Shown here: positions 35,109-44,779 of the stretch, piece after piece | Layout: every line of letters starts with the position of its first letter | Numbering within the stretch: the first letter of the stretch is position 1 | Source of the DNA: Rusavskia elegans | Lineage: Eukaryota; Ascomycota; Lecanoromycetes; Teloschistales; Teloschistaceae | Assembly (NCBI GenBank): GCA_011316305.1 | Contig: SAUG01000070.1 | Coordinates: forward strand, 124,001-188,000 | Direction of reading: 5' to 3' | DNA: 64,000 nt | Notes under the pieces: model-generated | Told to the model about the DNA's origin: nothing | Databases searched by the model: none | What the model saw: the letters and a program-made list of their open reading frames with translations, nothing else | Made by a program: the position numbers and the translations under genes

Positions 35109-36234
35109 TCCTCTGACCGAAGGGTTGATTAGAGGAGGGTACCTGCATGGCTGCAGCATTCCTGCAGCAGACCGAACGGGGTTCCGGGGGGTTGGGATGG
35201 GATGGGATACTGGCGATGATGCGGCTAATAAGAGCAGGCGTCCTGATCTTACATGCAGCATGTTTCCATTTTATCCTTGTTGATATTCATATCTCGCAAC
35301 TACATGAGCGACCTGCTTGACAGCTTGCTATAATGAATGCAATCTAGTGTAATAATGTGTTCCCTGCTACCTCTCCCAGAAGTATGCAGCAGACGGGATG
35401 TCGGCGACCGCCGATACATAAGATCTACAAGACGCACGATCAGATTAAGCTAATTGAGTTAAATCGGAGAGCGAAGACCCACCGCTATCCTTCATCCGAA
35501 TTCGTACTTGATGCTCGCCCGAAGAGCGGAACGAACACCCGTCAACCAGATCTGCAGATCTGCAGAACAGCCAATCACCGACAACGAAGCCTTATCGAAC
35601 TCTCCGCATCCTCGCGTAATGGCCGAAGCCTTGGCTGCAAATTCTTCCACCTTAGCCCAATCACCTCCTCAGTGCGTTCGACGTCCATAATAATCCAGAC
35701 CACCAGCATCCAGTGCACCTGCAGCGCAGACCCGACCAGCCCTTGACAGATCTGAACCACTGTTATTACTACTGCAGTACTGCTGTACTGGTCCTCTGGA
35801 CATCCCGCCTTCCTGGTTATGCCACCAGAAGCAAAGCCGAGGGTCAATCGATCCTTATCAGCGTGGGAACGGAAGCTTGTCCATAGTTCTTCCACGATGG
35901 ATGCTATCAGCAGCACTCGTGGGACCATGGCCTTGATGGGTACAAGAAATCGGCCATCTCCGCTATCCTGTCCCTGTTGCCTCCTACTCTTTTCAGTCAC
36001 TTTAAATTTGGCAAGTCCGTTTCCTTCATCTGTCACGTTGTTTGACGCTTCATCGTTGCGCTTGCGATTGCTTAACCTCTCTTCTAAATTCGAGTCTCTG
36101 TTCAGTCTGCCGTTGACCCCATGCTCCACTTGCTCTAAAGGTTGAGGCTTTCCACCTGCGTCACGCGACCCCCAGGTGTTGCCGTTTAGTCGTTGCCATA
36201 CCTCTACACAGGAATTGCAACCCAAGGCGCAACC
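35109..36234. other. Intergenic, fcyB upstream region
   Basis: This is the 3' flank of SPA2 and the promoter of the permease gene. A 245-codon minus-strand frame at 35575..36312 overlaps the permease start and has no family pattern, so it is not called. Confidence 0.5.
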
Positions 36235-38026
36235 ATGGGAATCATCAAAAACGAATACGACGTCGAAGGCCTTTCGCCTACCGACTCCTACCCGGACGCG
36301 GCGGGCAAGCAAATCTCATCCAAGCTCCCTGTCTACGCCGATGAGACTGGCGCGGTCCCTGGTGAGAGTTTCACCATCGGCAACTCGCCGTATGCCAGGA
36401 TTCAGCGCTTTGCCAAACGCTTTGGCGTCGAGCCGCGAGGCATTGAGAGGGTGCCGGAAGATGAACGAACCGACAAGACCTTGGCCAAGGCAGGCACAAT
36501 GGTATGGACCCGTTGACCGCGGCCATGAAGACGCTAGATTCATAACTGACGGGTTGAGCAGTGGCTTGCAGCCAACATGGTAGTGTCGAGTTTCGCTATC
36601 GGAGTACTCGCCGTGCCCGTCTTTCACCTGGGGTTTGTCGATGCTCTCCTGACAATCCTTTTCATCAACCTGCTCGGTATCACTCCTGTCTGCTTTTTCT
36701 CCACCTTCGGGCCCGTCTTTGGCCTTCGCCAGATGGTCCTCTCCCGGTTCTACTTCGGCTGGTATGGAGTGAAAGTCAGTACGTACTGCCAGCTTGAGAT
36801 ATAAATTCCCTGTGCATTGATTGACCTTTCCTAGTCGCCGTCTTCAATATCCTGGCTTGCGTCGGCTGGTCGTCGGTTAACGTAATCGTCGGCGCCCAAC
36901 TTCTCCATGCCGTGAACAACGACATTCCCGGCTTTGCGGGCATCATCATCATTGCGGCTGCCACCTTCCTCGTCACCCTATTCGGCTACAAAATAGTCCA
37001 TTACTATGAATTTTACAGCTGGATCCCATGCTTCATCATCTTCCTCATCGTCCTCGGGGAATTCGCTCATTCGGGAGCTTTCGTCAACATCCCCATGGGC
37101 GTCGGCCGATCGGAAACTGGCGCCGTCTTAAGTTTCGCTTCGAGTGTCTTCGGCTTCGCAACAGGCTGGACAAGCTATGCCGCGGATTACACCGTCTATC
37201 AACCACATACCGTGGGCCGAGTTAAGACGTTCGCATGGACATGGGCCGGTTTGATTTTCCCATTGCTCTTCACGGAAACGCTAGGCCTTGCGGTCGCCAC
37301 GGCCATGACGTTCGATCCAGAGACGGGTGCTCCCACCAACAGCTACGCGGAAAGATACGAGACCAGCCATATTGGTGGATTACTGGCAGAAGTTTTGTTT
37401 CCACCCCTTGGACGCTTCGGTCAATTCTGCCTCGTTGTCCTAGCCCTCAGTATCATCGCCAACAATTGCCCGAACATCTACAGTGTGAGTTTGAGCCTGC
37501 AGGTCCTGGGACGGTGGACCCAGGCCGTGCCGAGGTTTATCTGGACCTTCATTGGCACTTTGATATATGTCGCTATCTCGATCCCGGGGTACAGCCATTT
37601 TGAAACCGTGCTGGAGAATTTCATGTTGGTTATCGTGAGTATTCCACCTCTCCTCCCCCTACCCGGGAATCAGCCTGCGGTGACCAATCCCCATCTAACA
37701 CTCCCCAGGGCTACTGGCTCGCCATCTACGAAGGCATCTCCCTCCCAGAACACTTCTTCTTCAAGCGCGGCATCACCGGCTACAACGTCGCCGACTACAC
37801 CACCCCGCATCTCCTGCCCCCGGGCATCGCAGCCATTCTAGCCTTCTGCTTCGGTGTCTTCGGTGCCGTCATGGGCATGGCGCAGGTGTGGTTCACGGGG
37901 CCTATTGGGAAACATATCGGGAACCCGCTGTATGGAGGCGATATTGGGTTTCCGTTGGCGTTTGCTTTTGCGTTTATTTCTTATGTTGGGTTGAGGACGG
38001 TCGAGAAGCGGAAGTTTGGGCGATAG
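36235..38026 (+). CDS. fcyB: NCS1-family purine-cytosine permease (Fcy2/FcyB type)
   Basis: It is a plasma-membrane proton symporter for cytosine and purines. Exons 36235..36501, 36562..36778, 36835..37634 and 37709..38026 give 533 residues. The soluble N-terminus (NKDxE-type region) ends in GVEPRGIERVPEDERTD, the usual lead-in to helix 1. Family blocks follow: WLAANMVVSSFAIGVLA, ITPVCFFSTFGPVFGLRQM, SRFYFGWYGVK, ILACVGWSSVNVIVGAQLL, ATGWTSYAADYTVYQP, LALSIIANNCPNIYSVSLS and YWLAIYEGISLPEHFFFKRG. The end (EKRKFGR) is a normal cytosolic tail. About 12 membrane helices are evident. Specificity (cytosine against adenine or hypoxanthine) cannot be read from sequence alone. Confidence 0.94.
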
Positions 38027-38380
38027 GGAGGTGAGGGGTTTTTCGAAAATATGGGTGGCCTGTAGTATCTAGGATTGTTTGTGATGAATGTATAATGAAC
38101 TTGCAACCATCGATTAGTGGTTCCACAAGTCTCGACATCGTTATATCTATGTACGAGTGGTCGAACTACCGATTCCCTCTTTCACCTTTCACAATCACAT
38201 CATCCTGTCCTCTCTTGCTCACAAGCAAATACATTCATCACCCGAATTCTCCTAAATATGCTAGGGTATCATCTCATATCTCATAATCTCATCAACCAAC
38301 CAAGTGAAATTCTCACTCGCACCACCCCTTTCCCACACACCCACCCCTATCCCATATAACTCCAAAATACAAACAAAACC
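38027..38380. other. Intergenic, convergent 3' flanks
   Basis: This lies between the stop codons of the permease and the Snf2 gene. It is AT-rich, then CCACCC-rich toward 38340. No gene is seen. Confidence 0.5.
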
Positions 38381-41300
38381 TCACAACTCCCCCCTCTCCC
38401 CCAACACCTCCCTCCTCCCCCGATAAAACCGATCCAACCACCGCCTCCTCTCCTCCTGCGTCCACCCCTCTACCACCAACGCAAACTCAACCACGTCATC
38501 CATCCCGTATGCCTGCGCCATACTGCATAATTGCCGTTTCCGCACATCCTCGGGCGGATGATATCGCCATTGCGGTTTTCGTCGCTTCTTGCTGATGTCT
38601 AGATCGTCGTCGTTGTCGTTGTCGTTGTTGCTGTCGTCACTACTTCTACTCGCGCTCGCGTTACCGTTAACGTTCACGAGATTACCGTTACAGATTTCAT
38701 TTCCTCTTTTATGGGCGTTGTCTCGTTCCTGAGTATCGGCGAAAACATGCTGTCCCCCCAGATTAAGATCCTGCCCTGCCTCCAGCGCGCGTTTACTGAG
38801 ACTGGCTTCGACGCGTGAGGAACCGACGACTTCGCTGTTTTCGTGCGTGTATTCGACGCCGGCGGTTTGGAGGATGGCTTGGATGGGGTCGTATTGCTTT
38901 TTATAAATGTTGGTGTTGCCGTTCGATGGTTTGGATTTGCTGTTGCTGCCCTTCTGCTTCTTGGTGGTGGAAGCACCGTCCTCGTCTTCGCCTTCATCCT
39001 CGCCGCCGCCGGCGATGATGGCGGCGAGCTGGCTCATGACGAGATCGTCTTCTTTTCCTGCGGCTTCCTCGTCTTGATCCATCTGCTGGGATTCATCGAT
39101 GTCGTGACCCACGACGGCCACGCCGGCTTTGGATTCCGCGACGTTAGTTTTGTTGACGATGTCTCTGAGAACGAGGTTATCGCCCTGGAAAGCGAAAAGG
39201 TTGGCGAGTCCGAATATCTCGCCCTTGTGCTCCTTTTTTTCTTGCACACCCTTGAAATACCGTCGTTCCGTGCTGGCGGTGTATCCGATGTTCGCCTGTT
39301 GCTGTTTGTAGATTTGCCGCGCATACACGATTTCTTCGATTGTACCTGCTGAAACGAGGCGGAAGACCTCGACATCACGTACCTGGCCGATACGGTAGGC
39401 GCGATCTTGGGCTTGTAGGTCGTGCGCAGGGTTCCAGTTCGGGTCAACGACTACGACTTTGTTCGCCGAGGTGATGTTCAAGCCTACTCCGCCTGCTCGC
39501 GTAGATATGAGGAAGACGAATTCGGCGGGGTCGCTATTGAAGTCGTCAACGATTTTGGCGCGGTCTTCGTAAGACATGGATCCGTCGAGGTAGCTGACGT
39601 TGTAGGAAGTGTGTTTGAAGAGCATCTGAAGCATCTTAAGGAGTTTGACATTATATGAAAATACGAGCACTTTGTCGCCATTGGCGTGCCAGAAGGCCAG
39701 GAGCTTTTTCAAGACCTTCCACTTTCCGCAGAATTCCGGGGTTGAGTAGTTGAGGATCGAGTCCCGATTGCGGTACAGTTCTTGCCAGCGGTCTGGGACA
39801 GCAACTTGAAGCAGCTCCAGATCTCTGTCTTGACGATCTCGAGGGTCGGTGCTCTGTGGAATGAGCAAGGCTAAGTGATTACTCAGCTTAAGGAGGTTCT
39901 GCATCGCTGGGAAGACGTAGTGTTGCCATTTTGCACCGCTCGGAAGCAACATGTTGCAGCACCAGCCGGATTTCTTGCCAGAGCCGCAGCTACACGGATT
40001 TGAGGAGCTTTTGATGTAGCGCATAACATCGCTGTCGAGGAAGTTTTCGTAAGCTTCGCTTTGCGTAGGGGTCAAGGGGCAGAAGACGACTCGGTCACTC
40101 TTCTTAGGAAGCTGGTCAGCGATGATGGATTTCATCCGTCGAAGGAAGAATTGAGGGAGCAGATTCTCCACGAGGGCTTTGGCTGTCTTCCGAGCCTTGC
40201 TTAGCTCGTATACAGTAGCATCATGTGACTGACCCATCTTGAGCGGATCACTAATGCTGGTCTTCCACGTCGTGATCGGTCCGAATTTGCCGGGGTTCGT
40301 CCAGTTAAGTAGCGTCCATAATTCATCATACGAGTTTTGGATGGCTGTACCTGTTAAACCAATCCTACAAAGAGCATTCACCTCGTTCATAGCTTGAGTC
40401 GTCTCCGACCTTCTTCCTTTGATTTGATGACACTCGTCTGCAATGACGCAGTCCCACTCGATCAGGTTGATCTCGCTCTTATTCAATCTGTAGGTGGTGT
40501 AGGTGGTGATCATGATTTCCAGTCGACCGGAAGTTGCAGCATTGATTGCTGCTTCCTTAGTATCCGCATGAAAGGTGTCGATGTGCCACCAGCCCCATCG
40601 CCTGAGCTCTGCTTTCCAGTTTTCGATCAAAGTCCCAGGACAGATGATCAGAATCCGGGGATACCAAGCAGCACCAGCTCTTCGCATCTTCCGCATTCGT
40701 TTCTTGTCTCTTTCGTCGCCAGTCTTGCCAAATGCTGCCGTTAGGAAGGCTATGACCTGGACGGTTTTGCCTAAACCCATATCATCACCAAGAAGACCGC
40801 CGGTCTGATAGACGAATAGTTGATGCAGGAACGCTGTTCCATCGACTTGATATGCCCGGAGCCATTGAGCAATGGAGGCTGGGATCAGCCCGAGCGACTT
40901 GGGGAGCTGCACATCTTTGTAGGCTGCGGAAGGCTTCAGCTGAGGAAAATTGGGTTTCTCTGCGAGTTCGACCAGTCTCTCGTCGTCGGAGAACTCGATG
41001 TTGTCATACGTAGGCGGTAGTTTCAAGCCTGATTCCCTTAGCTTCTCCATGCGCTTATCAAACTTCACTTTCCGCTGCTGAAGGTAATCTGGTAGGGTAT
41101 ACTCCATCAAATCGTCGGAGTCGGCATCGAAGTCCCTCGCTTTCCTCGGAGGCTTTTGATTAGCATTCTTCTTTGGTCGTTTGCCGACTACTTGATCCTT
41201 TTCGAGCACCCTCCTCTTCTGCTTCGGAGCCGTGGCTCTCTTTCTTTTGGTGGTCTTGCGTTTCTTAAGTTTATCGTAGGCATCTTCGCTTTCGTCGCTG

Positions 41301-41561
41301 GACCATACCACCTTCTGCCCTTGCACATGCGGTTCGCGCTTTCCATTCTGGGTACGCACATTTCCAGGCCGATCAGCATCAGAGTTCTCTTCGGATGGCG
41401 ACTCAACGATTCCTGTAGGTCTGTTTAGTAGCGACGTCCAAGGCGACAGGTCATGACATACTGTTAATGTAATCATCCGTTCCAAGAGCTCGGCCTGAGC
41501 TACGTAGGATGTCTAGATCATCCAGATCCTCCGTCTCCTCGGTATCTTCAGGGTCGTTCAT
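38381..41561 (-). CDS. Snf2-family DNA translocase, ERCC6L2-like
   Basis: Exons 41462..41561 and 38381..41412 (intron donor GTATGT, branch GCTACTAAAC) give 1043 residues. The N-terminal 200 are acidic then very basic (KKRKTTKRKRATAPKQKRR). Helicase motifs: GDDMGLGKTVQVIAF (I), TTYTTYR (Ib), IADECHQIKGRRSE (II, with DECH), LTGTAIQNSYDELW (III), VLVFSYNVKLLKML (IV), STRAGGVGLNITSANKV (V) and AQDRAYRIGQVRDVEVFRL (VI). Between the two lobes, about residue 505-520, is a Cys cluster (NPCSCGSGKKSGWCC) resembling a SEC-C zinc knuckle. The C-terminal region is acidic and low in complexity. ATP-driven movement on DNA in the nucleus is certain by family. The ERCC6L2 label, and hence a role in break repair, rests on the DECH box and C-terminal layout and is inference. 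Confidence 0.9.
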
Positions 41562-41730
41562 TGCGGCGCAAACGTATTCGGAGAGCTTCACCAACGCGTT
41601 CGTTCATGATGCGTAGGTGGGGGCGGCCCGTGACGCGGGAAGCGGAGAGGCCGAGGCGAGGTTGTACAATCACTCAACACAAAAACTTTGATCCAACCTC
41701 AAGCTCTGAGGAGCTTTAGGGTGTGTCACC
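41562..41730. promoter_or_regulatory. Compact divergent promoter, Snf2 gene / RRP41
   Basis: Only 169 bp separate the two outward-facing start codons, so the two genes must share or interleave their promoter elements. No clear TATA box is seen. Confidence 0.6.
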
Positions 41731-42561
41731 ATGCCTCTCGACACTTCCACCTATAATCTTGCTCTCCTACGCCTTGACGGCCGTCGCTGGAACGAGCTTC
41801 GCCGCATGCACGCTCAGATCAGCACTCAACCTACCGCCGATGGCTCCTCATACCTTGAGATGGGTAACACAAAGGTCATATGTACAGTCGCCGGACCTGC
41901 CGAAGGAAGGAGAGCCGGAGGTGGTGGTGGCACCGCTGGAGACGCCACTGCAATGGTGCAGGTAGAGATTGGCATCGCTGGTTTCAGTGGGGTCGATCGA
42001 AAGAGAAGGGGAAGGGGGGACAAGTGAGTCAGTTGTAACCTCCCAGGGCCTCTAGAGCTTGCTCATTTCTCCCTGGCTAGACGGACATCGGAGATGCAGA
42101 TGACAATTGTGAATGCCTTTTCCAATACTCTATTTACACACCTATACCCTCATTCTACGATCTTAATCACATTGCATATCCTGTCACAAGATGGGTCTTT
42201 ACTGGCAGCATGCCTGAATGCTTCAACGTTGGCCCTCATCGATGCCGGCGTACCCATGTCGGATTACATCGCCGCATGTACGTCGGGGTCAACATCATCC
42301 TACAACAGCAACGATGAAGCCGCAGATCCATTATTAGATCTAAACGGAACGGAAGAGCAGGAACTGCCATTCTTAACTGTCGGCACGCTGGGGGCGGGAG
42401 AGAAAGTGAGTGTGCTCGTCATGGAGTCAAGGGTCCAGGCGATGCGGCTTGAGGGGATGTTGGCGGTCGGTGTCGATGGTTGCAAACAAGTCAAGGAGAT
42501 ATTAGACCAAGTCGTAAGGAGACAAGGGAAGAGGATATTGTTGGAGAGTGTCAAGATCTGA
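41731..42561 (+). CDS. RRP41: Exosome core subunit Rrp41/Ski6 (RNase PH fold)
   Basis: It is one of six RNase PH-like ring proteins of the RNA exosome that processes and degrades RNA in nucleus and cytoplasm; in eukaryotes the ring is catalytically inactive. Exons 41731..42023 and 42081..42561 give 257 residues, the normal size. Family blocks: LLRLDGRRWNELRRMHAQIS, ADGSSYLEMGNTKVICTVAG, RTSEMQMTIVNAF, ITLHILSQDGSLLAACLNAS, ALIDAGVPMSDYIAACT and LEGMLAVGVDGCKQVKEIL. A Gly-rich insert (RRAGGGGGTAG) at about 55-65 and a Ser/Asp insert near 175 are loop additions. The order and the DGR start distinguish Rrp41 from its paralogues. Confidence 0.95.
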
Positions 42562-42864
42562 TTGATGTCTTGATGTCGTACAAGAACGCTCGATACCTCG
42601 ACTGCCAGCGTTGTCTAAACGTGCTATGTAGGTGAACAAGGGTCCTTAGATATGCTCGGAGTGAGACATTCATGTCGTAGCGCCAGCCATCAATATAAAT
42701 GAAAGACTTCGTGGCAACAACTCAGTTCCCTTGAAAGATACGCACAAGTGAGGGGATTACTTGCAAATATGTCAACTGTATTCCGTCGGCCTGGAAGTTT
42801 GTTGTAGCGCGGTACTTTTATGACAATTCTTAGTACCGAGCGGCAGCTGCTGTCTTTGCAAATT
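42562..42864. other. Intergenic, convergent 3' flanks
   Basis: This lies between the stops of RRP41 and the cyclophilin gene. It contains copy 2 of the 21-bp repeat, just after the RRP41 stop. Confidence 0.5.
42589..42609 (+). repeat. Copy 2 of an exact 21-bp dispersed repeat
   Basis: It is identical to 29037..29057 in the same orientation. It begins 28 bases after the RRP41 stop codon, so it would fall in that gene's 3' untranslated region. Confidence 0.85.
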
Positions 42865-43908
42865 TCAAGCATCAAGCTGTCCACAATCGACAATGGTGGG
42901 CGGCTTCGCGTATGACACCTTACCCGAGGTACTGCCAGTTGCCTCGATCGCCTTGACAACCTTCATGGATTCCTGGTCTCTTACTTCGCCAAAGACGACA
43001 TGTTTGCCGTCGAGCCAGTTGGTCGCGATGGTGGTAATGAAGAACTGCGAGCCGTTGCTGGTGGAGAAGTTAGCACTGGAACTGTCAAGCGAGCACAAGG
43101 CTGGAAACGAACGTATTTGGACCAGAATTGGCCATTGACAAAGTCCCGGGCTTCGAGTGCGTTTTCTTGAAACTCTCATCCTCGAACTTCTCGCCGTGAA
43201 TTGATTTGCCGCCAGTGCCCTACTGTGTGGTCAGAATCATATCGCCCATTGCCATGGAGTGGCTCATACTAACGTTACCGCGAGTGAAGTCACCCCCCTG
43301 GAGCATGAATTGAGGGATTACACGATGGAAAACCGAGCCCTTGTATCCGAACCCCTTTTCTCCGGTACAGAGTGCTCTGAAGTTTTCGGTAGTCTTCGGC
43401 ACGTCATTGTTGTATAGCTCGAAACTGATTCGACCAGACTGATCTGGGAAAATATTAGTCCAGGCAAAGAAGGGGGGGAAATCCCATCTGAGGCGCAAAT
43501 TGTTCGATGATTGAGATGGAAGAGGGTACTCACCTTTTATTTCCTTTGTGGGACGATCAGAAGCATTCAATACAGGGCCTTGCCATGTCTCGCCTCCTGT
43601 CAGTATGTCTCGCTGGGGGCAAAGGATTAGTGGAAGGCCTCATACCACGTCAAAATAGGCTGGGGGATGAGTTAGCCTGAGCATGACTCCATGGGGGGTT
43701 TGTAAATACCGAAGATAGGAGGCTGGGGCACCTTGGTTTCCGACATTGCTGGCGATGTGCTGAACTGTCTTTGTGTTGCAATTGGCTTTGCAATTGATCT
43801 GGGGGCAAGACGAAAGGTCGAAGAAGCAGGAGTTCTGAGGAGAGATTTGGACAAACAGCAAAGTGGCATGCCCCGCATCACACTCATGGTGGGGGTGGCC
43901 ATTAACAC
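42865..43908 (-). CDS. Cyclophilin (peptidyl-prolyl isomerase), mitochondrial presequence plus internal cytosolic start
   Basis: It catalyses cis-trans isomerisation of prolyl bonds and binds cyclosporin A. Six exons (43710..43908, 43646..43659, 43534..43588, 43274..43443, 43113..43219, 42865..43057) join in phase to 245 residues. The fold is marked by [96 protein letters not shown] and [12 protein letters not shown]. Catalytic Arg, Phe, Gln and Trp positions are present. Residues 1-54 are basic, hydroxylated and free of acidic residues ([20 protein letters not shown], then RQFSTSPA), a mitochondrial presequence. A second ATG at 43746 begins [12 protein letters not shown], the normal cytosolic N-terminus. 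Exon 2 is only 14 nt. The single Neurospora cyclophilin gene is known to make both forms. Confidence 0.94.
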
Positions 43909-44779
43909 ACTAGGATGAATTGGATCGGAAGGAGCAGATGGGGCCGATGACGTGTAGAGGAAATGGATTGGGCGAAAAGATGCAGTGTAGCTTGTTGTTG
44001 GAAAGACCCTGAGAAGGACGTAAGAAGTATGAACAAGGAATTGTCGCGATCATCGACGACTGAGCTTGGTAGTATTCAAGGGCCGAAGAGAGTAGTATAA
44101 GCAGTTGAACTTTGTACAAGATGTAGGTTCGTAAAGAAAGGTAGGTAAGAAAGAGCGTTCAGGGGGCGGGAGCGGGAATCAACGTGAACTTAGCCGTATT
44201 GGAGCGCATACGTAGGTATTACTACCACCAGTCGACCCCTGCCTACCTACCCTTTGAACGTCTCATCATGTTTCTGGCATTTATACCCAGCATTATGGCT
44301 GTTGAGAGCTCTGGTATCGATTGAATGTGAGCATCGGTCGTCAGAGGGAGTCTCATCTCACAGACTATACGAGTACGCAGATAACTAAGCAAATGCCCTA
44401 ATCAATCATCACGTGAAGCTCTCCCGTACCCTAATCTCCAGCAACGTCCTCGGTCTACTTTTAGAGTAGCTAACCAGTCAGATAGCTAGGAACAATAATG
44501 CCATTTTCCTTCTGGGCGGCACGAGTAGAAGACAAAGCTTTGTCCGAGGTCCATGCCATCTTGCCCGCTTTGCCTTGTTCTACCAGCAGTTGCAGGAGGG
44601 TTGCACCCAGTGCTACACGAGCCATTCCAATAATCACTCATATCTGGGCTCATGATTCAGCACCTCAATATCCTGGACTTCACGTTATGGGGGAACCGAC
44701 ACATGCTCAGTACACGTACGTTGCAACTCGTACACATTTGGCATTCATTTGGCCAGTCAAGACGGACTTGTTTGCAGTC
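43909..44779. other. Intergenic, about 0.9 kb
   Basis: This is the cyclophilin promoter and the 3' flank of the HET gene. A plus-strand frame from 44498 runs into the HET coding region as antisense and is not called. Confidence 0.5.

Noticed and set aside
35575..36312. Minus-strand frame of 245 codons
   Set aside because: It covers the permease promoter and start as antisense, has no family pattern and no spliceable extension.
38843..39352. Plus-strand frame of 169 codons, hydrophobic
   Set aside because: Antisense to the acidic C-terminal part of the Snf2 gene.
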